Origin: Chionoecetes opilio
Lineage: Eukaryota > Arthropoda > Malacostraca > Decapoda > Majidae
Direction: 5' to 3'
Assembly (NCBI GenBank): GCA_016584305.1
Contig: JACEEZ010019858.1
Span: 616,001 to 680,000, forward strand
DNA: 64,000 bases
Under the pieces are notes generated by a model. The model ran no database searches and was not told the DNA's origin. It saw only the letters and a program-made list of their open reading frames with translations. Shown piece by piece: positions 39,883 to 50,700 of the stretch; the first letter of the stretch is position 1; each line of letters starts with the position of its first letter. Made by a program: the position numbers and the translations under genes.

Positions 39883-41597
39883 TGGTCCAAGCTCGCTTCG
39901 CTCGCTTGGACACCTATTTCAGCCGAAATCAGGTGTCATATAGGCTTGTAAAATGTTTCCTCTTCTTTTTCTTTTAGTGACTACTTTTGTGGGAGCACAG
40001 GATACAGGCGTAAAGGAAGAAATTTGGCACAAAAGGTTATATTTCGTCTCTTAACTCATTGTGCAAGCGAGCGAAGCAAGTTTTTGGCATTTATGCTAAA
40101 ATTCGTAATATATTGTGCATGGCGACATTAGTGCAGAGGCGAAAGTAGTGCATTAGTGTACTGGAAATAAAATGTTTTCGACTCGTAGCCCTCACAATAA
40201 TAGTGTCTGAGCCGAGGATATTCAGACACTGCTGCTTGTGTTAGGCCTCATATAACCACTATAACTCGTGTTTCTAATGCCGTTATAGGTGTTATTTAGG
40301 GTTAGCATGGTGTTATATACGTGGTAGGGTGTGTGTGAGGTGTTAAATATGCCATTTCAGTCGTGGGTACAGAGAGGAGTTGTCCAAGCGAGCGAAGGGA
40401 GCTTGGAGCTTGATTCGCATTAACAATTATGAAATACCACCACCACTACCACCACCACCACCATCACCACCACCACACCACCACCACCATACCACCACCA
40501 CCACCACCACCACCATACCACCACACCACCATCCACCACCATTACCACCACCACCATACCACCACACCACCACCATACCACCACACCACCATCACCACCA
40601 CCACCACCACCACACCACCACCACCACCACCACCAAACCACCCACCACCACCCACCACTACCACCACCACCACCCCCACACCACCACTACCACCACCCAC
40701 ACCACCACCACCACACCACACCACCACCACCACCACCACCACCTACACCAACACCATCACCATCACCATCACCATCACCACCACCACCACACCACCATCA
40801 CCACCACCATCACCACCACCACCACCACCACCATCACCACCACCACCCACCACACCACCATCACCACCACCACCACCACTACCACACCACCACACCACCA
40901 TCACCACCACCACACCACCACCACCACAAACCACCACCATCACCACCATCACCATCACCATCACCATCACCATCACCACCACCACCACCACCACCACCAC
41001 CACCACCACCACCACCACACCACCACCATCACCACCACTACACCACCATCACCACACCACCACCACCACACTACCACCACCACATCACCAGCACCACCAC
41101 CACCACCACCATCACCATCACCATCACCATCACATCACCACCACCACCACCACCACCACCCACCCACCACCACACACCACCACCACCAACCACCATCACC
41201 ACCACCACCACCACCACCACACACCACCACACACACCACCACCACCATCACCACACCACCACCACCACCACACCACCACCACCACCACCACCACCATCAC
41301 CAACACCACCATCACCACAACCACCACCATCACTACAACAACCACCACCACCACCACCGCCATCACTACACCATTTTTTTTATAATATTTTTTTAGAACT
41401 TTTTTCAAGAACAATTTAGCACTTTTCTTTTCTTTGTAATAAGTAAAGAAAATCAAAGAAGGAGACGGTGAAGGTTAGGTTGGGTTAGGTCAGGTTGTAA
41501 TAGAAGTATTTTAAGGTGAGGGTATTTAAAAAGTTGACTTTAGCCTGTGCGAGCTTGGACACGTTCCACATCTTTAGTGTGGACGTCTATTTCCTAG
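39883..41597 (+). mobile_element. Helitron-like family 3, carrying a CCA/CAC repeat
   Basis: Inserted in RTE copy D between A (39882) and T (41598) without target duplication. The 3' end is CTAG (41594-41597), preceded by 7 nt and a hairpin ACG-T-TCCACA / TGTGGA-CGT. The 5' end contains GGTCCAAGCTCGCTTCGCTC with its own short inverted repeat GCTTGGA, and related TCCAAGCGAGCGAAG motifs recur inside (about 40383). No protein is encoded. About 930 bp of the element is a triplet repeat. Confidence 0.7.
40430..41370. repeat. Kilobase-scale (CCA/CAC/CAT)n tract
   Basis: Nearly uninterrupted CAC/CCA triplets with CAT interruptions, purine- and G-free on the plus strand over long stretches. Open frames there are poly-His/Pro/Thr artefacts. 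Confidence 0.95.
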
Positions 41598-41700
41598 TAT
41601 TATAGACACCAGCTGCCTTTCCACCCCTCAACTTTGCGACAGCCTCTGACTTCGTCAAGAGAGGGTACGGTTTCGTCAATTGGAGGATCGACAGCCACTG

Positions 41701-42349
41701 GACGTGAAGATATAACTATTATTTTGTGTTTGTTTTTGAAATCTTATACGTTACTTATTTTCTATTCTAATGAAATAATCAGTAATGTTGAAAAAATGTA
41801 TAATTGCAATTTCAACATGTCAATTAAGTTTACATAATCACAACACAATAAATATAGTCGAAACATTATCATATTTTCATTACCGATATAAGAAGGATTA
41901 TGAAAGACTAACACTACCTAGTGATACATATGTGTTACATTTGGTAGTGACCATTAATCTACCTATATGACCCAATGTTACAAATACGTCACATTCCATA
42001 TTTCCCACAAATACTATGATGAGGTGAAAGTAACGTCATATTCATACTATCAGAATCCAAAGTAGTTAAATAATGTGGTTCTTGAATTTTTATCCTGCCA
42101 GAAAAGGACTCTGGGTTCTAGAGGGTTAATTAATTAAGAATTCTGCCTGCGCCACCACGGGCGAGGGCCAACTATCACAACAGCCTTCAAGTGAACCTCC
42201 AGAGCCTACCATCCGAGCCCTGGGTCACCACTGTTTACAGGCGCTATAGGCACATATGTAAAAAAAAAGTAGTAGTAGTTGTACAAGTACTAGTAGGAGT
42301 AATAGTACTTAAACTATTACTAGTAGTACTGTAGTAGTAGAAGTAGTAA

Positions 42350-42391
<42 letters not shown>

Positions 42392-43147
42392 AATTAATAG
42401 TAGTATAAGTAGTCATTGCAGTATCGGTCGAATATTTATGATAAATTACACAAAGTCGTCTTTCTCGCCTAGAGCCGCTACAAAAACAATTGTTTGTCCT
42501 CATGGTACTGTACTTCGGCATTCTAAGTTTCTAACACATTGAAGACTAAGGAAAAACATTGCAGACACCTGCAAAAAAACAGACGAAGCGTGAGTGAACG
42601 CCTAATGGTATACAAAATTAAGTAAGTAAATATGAAGAAAAGGGATACAACAAATTGTGTCAGAAGCCAACAGGGTGAAAAGGTGACATAGGAAGCGTAT
42701 CGTAGGTTGCGGCACCTCGAGGGAAGTAGGTTATACGGGGTACATTTTATTTATATTATTTTTATTAAAACATTTTCTTAGTCTGAGTTCACAGACTATT
42801 GGTGTGAATAATAAATATTCATTTCTCCGTTGACAGATGTCCGGTGTTATATACATTGGAGAGGGAAATAATGGAAGAGGAAACGGGTAAAGGGAAAACG
42901 AATATTGAAAAACCAATATATGGATCGGATATTGTAAATGAAAAGTAAATATGAAAAAGAGTTAGGATGGTGGAGGATGGAGATGGAGCTGAATTACAAG
43001 GAACAACATTCAACATTGCAGCATTTAGGGAAGAATAAAAAAAAGTACTTTACAGAAACAAAAGAAAAAATCACAAAAAGCACAATGTGTGTATTTAATC
43101 TAGAATATAGAGATAATAAAATAACATAATATATTAAGGTATAAGGC
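41701..43147. other. No gene; TAG microsatellite
   Basis: AT-rich sequence. A (TAG)n run is at about 42325-42392. CCCAATGTTACAAATACGTC near 41972 is the approximate inverse of a motif near 37975. No domain in any frame. Confidence 0.4.
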
Positions 43148-43192
43148 AGGGGCGCACCCAGAATATCATTGGGGGGGGGGGGGGGGGGAAGA
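43148..43192. repeat. hAT-like terminal motif with G-run
   Basis: CAGGGGCGCACCCAGAATAT followed by ATTGGGGGG... resembles the outer end of hAT-type MITEs (CAGGGGCG...CCAG...). No matching second end nearby, so only an end fragment. Confidence 0.3.
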
Positions 43193-43479
43193 ATGACTAA
43201 GCATGAAAAATGTAAAACGCGCTGCACTTCCTACACTTCCTCCGGCTGCTGTTCTCACGGTTTGCTGGAGCCAGACTGCCTGGTTACAGGACTCAAGGAC
43301 TCCAGACAGGACAATAGTAGAGACTGTACAGTGTACATGACGACCAGGGGCTGGATGTTCGAACGTTCGTAACTTTCCGCCTCTAAGATCATCTTGGAGT
43401 GTTCATAGCGGCCATCTTAGATCTTGGGCTACGAACACCACAAAAATGTATTTTCAAAGGATCGTCCGAATGTTCTTAG

Positions 43480-44195
43480 CTCACGATGATGCGATCTTCA
43501 AGCTCGTTCCGTTCCGTTCCGACCATGAGGAATGGAACTCAGCTGACTGTCGCTTGGCCAATCAGAGGAAAGATTTCATCAACCTCTGAAATTGTTAGCC
43601 AATCATAATGCAGTCAGAATATAAAAAAATATCAGGCTTCCCCAAGGGAAATATCTGAAGACTGACGACGTATGCTCACTAATAACCTCCTGCCGAGTCC
43701 CCACCCAAAAAATTACAAACTTATAACCTCAATATAACCTAACCTGGTAAAATTCTAGTTTTTTCCTGCCCTTAGGTCTCGCTAGGAGGTCATTGGTAGG
43801 GTTAGATAAGGTTGTAATGAGGTTAGGTTAGTATTATTTGGGGGGGTCATTTAGGACTTTAGGTGGGGTGAGGGGAGGTTAAAGGGGGTAACTCCCCCAC
43901 TTTATAATTACGTTTTAGAGGTATCTGAAGGGATTTGTGAAGGTCTGGAGAGAAATAAAAACACTAATAAGGGCGTGAAAGAATTATAATTTTACCGTTT
44001 TAGCCAGCGCGAATAATTATAAATGATTAATAGCTGCCACTTATACCCAATTAGTAAAATTTCGGTAGTGGGATTTCAACGATTTCGAGGCCGAAACTTA
44101 GCTTTCCTGAATCGTTTTGATGTTTATTGAATGAATATGGCACTCTTTTTTTGTCGTAAATAAATTTTTATTTACAGGTATGGGGGGATGTATGC
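43480..44195. other. No recognisable gene
   Basis: Scattered TTAGGTTAG motifs near 43735-43830. No open frame of interest. Confidence 0.35.
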
Positions 44196-44345
44196 ACCGT
44201 AAAACTTGCATCGCTTCGCGATGCAAGTTTTGCGTGCCTAACCTAACCTAACCTAACTAACCTAACCTAATCTGATTTAACCTACCTTAGACGACTAAAC
44301 CAAACCTCACCTCTAACCTAACCTAACCTAATCTGATTTAACCTA
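44196..44345. repeat. Telomere-like CCTAA array with adjacent hairpin
   Basis: A perfect hairpin AAACTTGCATCGC-TTC-GCGATGCAAGTTT is followed by CCTAACCTAACCTAACCTAA and further CCTAACCTAA blocks to about 44345. (TTAGG)n is the usual arthropod telomere repeat; the short, interrupted array points to an interstitial block. Confidence 0.65.
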
Positions 44346-46150
44346 ACTTAACCGTTTATGGCTGAAATAACGGTAGATTTTCGGTAGTACGTACATGTAA
44401 CGCCATTATTATTCAATTGTACCATGGGCAATGGGGTTCAAAATACTCACAATGAAGAAATCTACACGATGATGTAGGTAAGAATCCTAGGACTTTTGAA
44501 AGCCCACTACCAAACTAATACCCACCCAGTTTAGGGTGGGTATTTTTAATGGGATACATTATCCATGTAACTAGACAGCTGTTGCCAATAGGGATTCTCG
44601 CCGACGTCGACGGGTGGTCCAATTTTTTTCGTCGGCGAGTGTTCCTATTTTACCCTTGTTTCTGTATTCAGGGATTAAATACCAGCAATAGCCTGAACAG
44701 TTAGGTTAGGCTATGTTGGCCAGTTGACTATATGTCTAGGTTAGGTTAGTGAATGAGCGGGGGTGATTCCCCCTAGCTCAGCACCGAAATAATACCTACT
44801 TGACATATTACAATAGATGGGTTAGGTTGAAATGAAAGCCTGCATTCAAGTGATTTTTCTGTGCTTTAACCCCACAATTTCCCATTCATAGCCCTGCCGG
44901 TTAATATTCTGCAGGAGTTGGCGGGCTCGACAAGCCTTACAGCAAATTTTTTCGCTATTATTTTTGTCTCACTATATTGGGCAGTAGTCCGTTTCCGTTA
45001 TAAATTATATTTACATGTATAAATCATTAACCCTGTTAGTACCTTAATTATAACAGCTGCATTTCATTCCACTTGGCCATTCCTCCCTCATTCATAACCA
45101 CATATACATATAACAGCTCTTCTCTCCATATCATGTCTCCTGCAGTACAGTACCAAGTGCTGCACTGTCTCATCCACCCCTCATCCCTCATCTTACACAA
45201 CTTGCTCCCTATATTCATCCATCTATACACCCTACCATACACCAGTAGTCTTGAACTTGCCTAGAATAACATCTCACTACCCCAGCTTCCATCATTGAAA
45301 CATTCATTCATAACTTTATGTATGTTACTCACATACCATTCAAGTGTACCTACTCTTCTCAGACATCCTTGCCCACCAATCACACATTCCTTTATCCTCT
45401 ACATACTCTTTTAGGTAAATATGCAGTTGCAACCAATACTCCCTATTGACAAATACTCTACCATTCAAGTGTACCTACTCTTCTCAGACATCCTTGCCCA
45501 CCAATCCCACATTCCTTTATCCTCCACATACTCTTTTAGGTAAATATGCAGTTTCAACCAATACTCCCTTATGACCATTACTCTTCTGACATAACTGGGG
45601 GGCTACGCCCCCCAAGACCCCCTGCTAGTTAACTAACCTAACCCGGGAATTGATTACGTAGCCTGACCTCACTGGGGGGGTTTCGCTCCCCCAGACCCCC
45701 ATGTGTTATTTCTCATTTCCGATAGCTGTTGTGTGGGTTAGAAATACTCCTTATAATAAGAACGAAACGTTCAGGACACTTAAAACCACCGATTGGTAGT
45801 GTTGTTTTGTATTGGTCTAAACTGCACTTATATCCTTATGTATTTCACTTTTCCAACTATAGTACATGCATTCCACGCACTATAGTCCTTTCCTCCCCTA
45901 AACACACACATCAAGGTTACCTAGTTTATCTGCAGTACCAGCACTAATTTTACACAATCTGCTTCTCTATCCATTCCATTCATACACCTTGCGTACCCAC
46001 CCACTATCCTTCATTCGTTCCAATCTCACTTTATACCACCGCCATCCGTATCCTTCACTTGACTCATTCTCTCCATCTCATCCTTGTCTCCTATTCTCCT
46101 CCTCCACTTCCCACATCTTCCTCTCCCTTCCTTTGATCTTCTTCTTTATT
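44346..46150. repeat. Unassigned; 125-bp tandem duplication and GC hairpins
   Basis: 45335-45459 is repeated head to tail at 45460 to about 45570 with few changes (ACCATTCAAGTGTACCTACT). Two similar GC hairpins lie at about 45597 (GGGGGGCTACGCCCCCC) and 45674 (GGGGGG-TTTCG-CTCCCCC). The stretch near 44600-44700 resembles an end of the element at 5087-5779. No gene. Confidence 0.6.
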
Positions 46151-46157
46151 AGTCCGG

Positions 46158-46510
46158 TGGCTGGGCCGGGGGACCTTGCAATGTTTGGCAACAATATTTT
46201 TTTTTTACTTTTTTCGATAGATATTAGGGTCAAAATGAAATTTAGGCTGGGTGGCCACTTGTCACCGGCTTGGCTTTTTCAGAATCCAAGATGGCCGCCA
46301 AGATGACCGCCATATATAACCAAAATATAAATTAGGCTGTAATTCCTGTTCTAAGTACAGTAAAAGGATGAAATTGGTGTCTAAATATATGTTTTAGAGA
46401 CCAAGGAAGTGCATTATGATGTTATTGGACCATTTGACGGCCATATTGATGGCATAAATCCAATATGGCCGCCAAAATACCTGTAAAAATGTCAAAATCA
46501 CACTAAAACT
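46158..46510 (+). repeat. Dispersed repeat with GTCCGGTGGC end (clean copy)
   Basis: Begins GTCCGGTGGCTGGGCCGGGG and contains ATCCAAGATGGCCGCCAAGA. An inverted relative occupies about 52560-53000, where its sequence is distorted by homopolymer runs. Class unknown. Confidence 0.6.
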
Positions 46511-46759
46511 AATATAATCTGTTGTACATGCAGTTGAATTATAAAGTGTCTGTATATATATGTGCTTTGTAAAGCATATAATATGATTCTGAAGTTATTC
46601 GCCAGTTTACAGGCAATATTGATTATGATAGCAAGCAAAATATAAGAAAACAAATCTATTTAGAATCGGACAACATTTATTGTAATAATTATCATCTCTC
46701 AAACATGACATTGGCGTGACTTAAAAGTAGACATACATGTAAAGTATATGATACTACCG

Positions 46760-46797
<38 letters not shown>

Positions 46798-46828
46798 GAT
46801 AATAATAATAATAATATAAATAATAATA
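46511..46828. other. AT-rich spacer with (ATA)n microsatellite
   Basis: No gene. The ATA run at about 46757-46826 directly precedes a Helitron-like element. Confidence 0.6.
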
Positions 46829-47473
46829 TCTATAATAATATAAGCGAAAGTGTTTGTGTGTGTGTGTGTGTGTGTCTGTCTGTCCGCGATAGGTGCCGCC
46901 CCCAGTGGCACAATCCCCTCATATGGCACAGTTTTGGAATCGGGTCGACCAGGGGAAGGTTTTAAGCCTACTTATGAGATGATCCGATCACTTTTTTTTT
47001 TTTTTTTTAGCAGCCTATTAGCGAGAATTGTGAAAAAAAAGTGGGTTGCGAAAATTGAGGAAACCTTGATGTAGGGTGATGGGTAATGGGTGAGTGAATG
47101 GGTGGGGTGATGGGTAATGGGTGTGGGGTGAGTGATTGGTTGGGGGTGATGGGTGGTGGGTGAGGGAATAGATGGGGGTGATGGGTAATGGGTGAGTGAA
47201 TGGGTGTGTGGTGATGGGTAATGGGTGAGTGAATGGGGGGGGTGATGGGTAATGGGTGAGTGAATGGGTGGGGGGTGATGGGTAATGGGTGAGTGAATGG
47301 GTTGGGGGTGATGTGAATGGGTTGGCGTTAATACATACATTTCTACATCCATGATTTCAGGAAAGCTAGAAGGGGCTATCTGGAGAGTCTGTGTTTGGTG
47401 GGCCAAAGGCCCACCAATAGCCCTCCGCAGGAGCTAGCCAAAAAGTCCGCCCGGAGGGCGGCTTTGCGGCTAG
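46829..47473 (+). mobile_element. Non-autonomous Helitron-like element, family 1, copy 2
   Basis: Starts A|TCTATAATAATATAAGCGAA and ends GGCGGCTTTGCGGCTAG|T, the same ends as 2006-2831 in the opposite orientation. Hairpins CCGCCC/GGGCGG and GGTGGGCC/GGCCCACC near the 3' end are conserved. The internal 32-bp satellite is shorter (about 47070-47320), explaining the 645- versus 826-bp length. Confidence 0.75.
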
Positions 47474-47739
47474 TGTAGTATAAATACTAATAATGCTAAT
47501 AATAAATGCAACAAGTTGGCATCTTCACGTTACCCAAATGTTTCAATGTTATATCAATGCATATTATACATGTTATACTCTAATAAATGAAGCTAAATTA
47601 ATGCCCCAATGGACCAAATATCGTATATCTAGGTCTAGGAACTATACATCGTCCTCATCGTCGACATCCATTGCTCGGTCGTTTGCCTCACGTGTATCAG
47701 GGAATGGGCATATCGTTGAAAATTCAGTAAATTGGAAGG
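47474..47739. other. No recognisable feature
   Basis: Ordinary-composition sequence before the distorted block. Confidence 0.3.
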
Positions 47740-50700
47740 GTTTGGAAACCCGGCAGTACCCCCAAAACCCCCGCAAGGTTTCAGAACATCGTGCAGGAAA
47801 AGGTTAGGGGCCCCAATACAGCCCACTTTTCCCACCTCTACATCCCTTCCCCTCAGATGGGGCAAGCCACACCCCTGACCAGCTTGAAAATTTGGGGCCT
47901 TTCCCGGGGCTTTGGGAAATTTACACCGTCCCCCCGTATTTGAGGGATGAGAAAATTTTTAAGTGTCATCCCCTTTCCCCCCGGTTCCACTGCAGCGAGA
48001 GTTTTTGGATCCCCCCCCTCGGGGGCACGGTACCATGAGTGACTTGGGGGGTTTTGGGCTCTACAAACTTTCTGCTAAAAACGCTTCTGTGGGGGGGGGG
48101 CCCAAAAACTAAACAGCTTCGGTGCTGCTGTCGTTTTGGGCCGGGTCTTCTGTGCCCATAGCTTCTGGGGGGATTTTGGGGCCCACAAAAGAGGGTGGGG
48201 GAATTTTAAAATGCCAAAAACCCACCCCATTTCATGAAAGCTTTTTGTTTTGTTCGGTGACTTAAAGGGATATTTCCAAGGGTTTCCCAAAGCTGACCCC
48301 GAGGTAGCCTTTGGGAGCCACAGCGTTTGGTTTTTGTTTTCCTAATTCCAAAAGTCGCAGCAAAGGGAAATCCCCAGCCGGGTTTAGGGGGGCTTTTAAA
48401 AAAGGCGGCCCAAGAGCTGGGGTTTTACGTTTGCTGAATTTTTACGAGCGGTTTCCTTAAACTTTCAATCCCACGGACCGACCATGATTGGGGGACGGGC
48501 CATCGCCCAAGGGATACGGGAGTTTCCACCAAGTAGTAGTAAGCAAGTAACGCAAACCCAAACCGCCCTGTGTCGGCACACACGCCCTGAAAGTGGGGAT
48601 TCTGGTTTCTTTTTTTGCAAGGTGGAGGGCCCCTGTTGAGTAAAGGGATTTATGTAAGCTTTTTTCCCCTGTGTTGTTTGTCCAAAACAGGCCCCCGGCC
48701 CGAGGGATTTTACAAACCTTCGATCCCTGCGGGGGCATGCTTTTTCCCCAGAACCACCAACGGGTGGTTCTGTGTCGAAATGCTGCGGGGAATTTATCAT
48801 CACTCGGGGGTTCCGCATCCCCCAAAGCAGGGGGTTTTGGCTTTTTCTTTTGGCTGATTTTTCTTAAAGTACTGCGTCTCGAGCCGGCGGGGGGATTTTT
48901 CCGTTCGAGCTGAGGACCCGGGGTTTAGGGGTTGGCTCGAGCCGATTTTGGGTGCTGCTCTTTGTAGATATTAAAATAGCGTTTCAAAAAAGCACAGGTG
49001 GACATCAGCTTCAAGAAAAACCTCGCTTTAAATCCAGCCTTAAACCCGATTTTGAAGGGGGTTCAACGGTTTTTTGGGGATACCCTTTTAAATGTCCACG
49101 GAAGGGGGGGAAAAAAACATCAACCACCACAGATGTTTTGGGGTTTGTGGGTTAGGCGTTTTTGAAAAAAACTCCCTGGAAGTTCTTTTTCAAATGTAGC
49201 TTTTCCCGTTCCAAATCGCATTGGGGCCCCTCAGCTTGAAAACATTCCCAGGGGGGATATGCAGTTAGCTCTGTGGAGGGGGACTTTTTTCCAGACGGGG
49301 GATCGCGCTTGGGGTACCAGAAGGGCCCCAACCCCCCGGGGCGTATTAACCTCTTTGGTTTTGACGACATTATCCCGGACTGTTTTGACGTTTTTTCTTT
49401 GCGGGCAAAGGCTGTGACCTTTTTTGGAGTGAGCTGTAAAAAACCCTCTGGCCATAAATGCTTCGAAAAATGGATCAGCTGATTAGCTCCAAACTCCATG
49501 CCTTTTTTTTATACGTTAACATTCGGTGAGCTGTTGACCATTCGAGATTTTTGAGCAGAATCCGCATCGTGGGTAAACTGGGGGGCCAAAATGGGTCGAA
49601 AGCTGACTAAAAAGTAAACCTTCATTTATTTTCGACATTTCCATCCCCGACGGGGCGACCCGGTAGATTCCCCCCCTTTTGGGTCAGCTGTGCCTTTTTG
49701 TCAGCTCCAGACAAACTTCTTTTAGGTCCCCAGTCAGGGGCATGGTGCATCCATGGGTATACCCCCCTCGCCCTCGTTTGAGGAAAATTTTTCCAATGGT
49801 GTTGCCAATTTATGCCACCTTTGGGCCCTGCCCCTTCCTCTCCAGTTCGTTTTTTATAAAAAATGTCGCCCCCCAGGGCCGTTGGGAGACACCGGGATTG
49901 TGGGTAGTGAATTTCTCTCCTTGCGAACTTTTCCAAAAAGTCCGGTTCCCCAAACCAAAATCATGGGAAAGGGGTACGTTAGTAGAGGCCCGTCACCTTT
50001 CCCTAGTTTGTTAAATTGGGGGGGCTTGGGGGAACATGTTAAAAAGGAAAACATTGATTCCCGCTACTTTTTTTGGTGTGGAGGGCCAATCGCCTTTTAT
50101 TTTCGTCGCCCGGGCAAAACAAATCATTAGAAATGTTGGGTTTTTTTATGACGTTATACACCCACAGCTTTGGGTAAAGACTCTGAGGTGGCGGGGGTTC
50201 ATCAAGTAGTTCTCCGATCAACCAAAGCTGGTCCAAGGTGTTATTTTCCCTCTCAAAAAATAATGGCGAAGCAGCTTTCTGGGGAGCAATCTTAGGTCCC
50301 CCAACATTTTTGTGGAAAATTTTTTCCCTTGCAAATCTTCTCGACGGAGCCAAAGGGGTTTCCCTCATAATCCTTTCCTTTAGGCCGCTGTCCGCCCTGA
50401 GAGTGCCAAAAGAACTCACGAAAAACCAAACAGGAAAAAAGCTCCCACCAAGAATCCCACTATGGGGGGTGAGAAGAAAACTGGTTTTATGAAAAGTTTA
50501 TGCCAACGACGATTTATATATGGGCCCGGGGTCGCAGGTGAGGGGAACGAGAAATTCCCGGTTTGGGTGCTTTTGGGGACTTGAAAACCTGGGGTGAATT
50601 GGTTAGGACAGTAGGGGGTCCCCCGGGGGTTCATGTTGATGAGTGGAAGAAAATTTCCCCGCTGTCTTGGGGGCGGGGGGCCCTTCCCGCCATTAGGCTT

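Larger units (their letters stand above)
38410..41700 (-). mobile_element. RTE-like LINE, copy D (split by a Helitron-like insertion)
   Basis: The 3' end (ATTGATTGATTC tail, 38406-38420) through the RT is at 38410-39882 (minus) and the start of RT at 41598-41700. Relative to copy A the two parts abut with nothing lost, so the interval is an insertion. Frame blocks: 39533-39087 has motif A (YVDLKKAFDSVH), a motif B with a small deletion (RVRQGC), and FADD. 38782-38411 has the C-terminus. Copy D is 5' truncated at about 41700. Confidence 0.75.

Noticed and set aside
40380..41396. 318-338-codon His/Pro/Thr-rich frames
   Set aside because: Pure translation of the CCA/CAC repeat; all frames of the tract are open.
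44225..44345. Chromosome end
   Set aside because: Short interrupted CCTAA blocks with complex sequence on both sides, so not a telomere.
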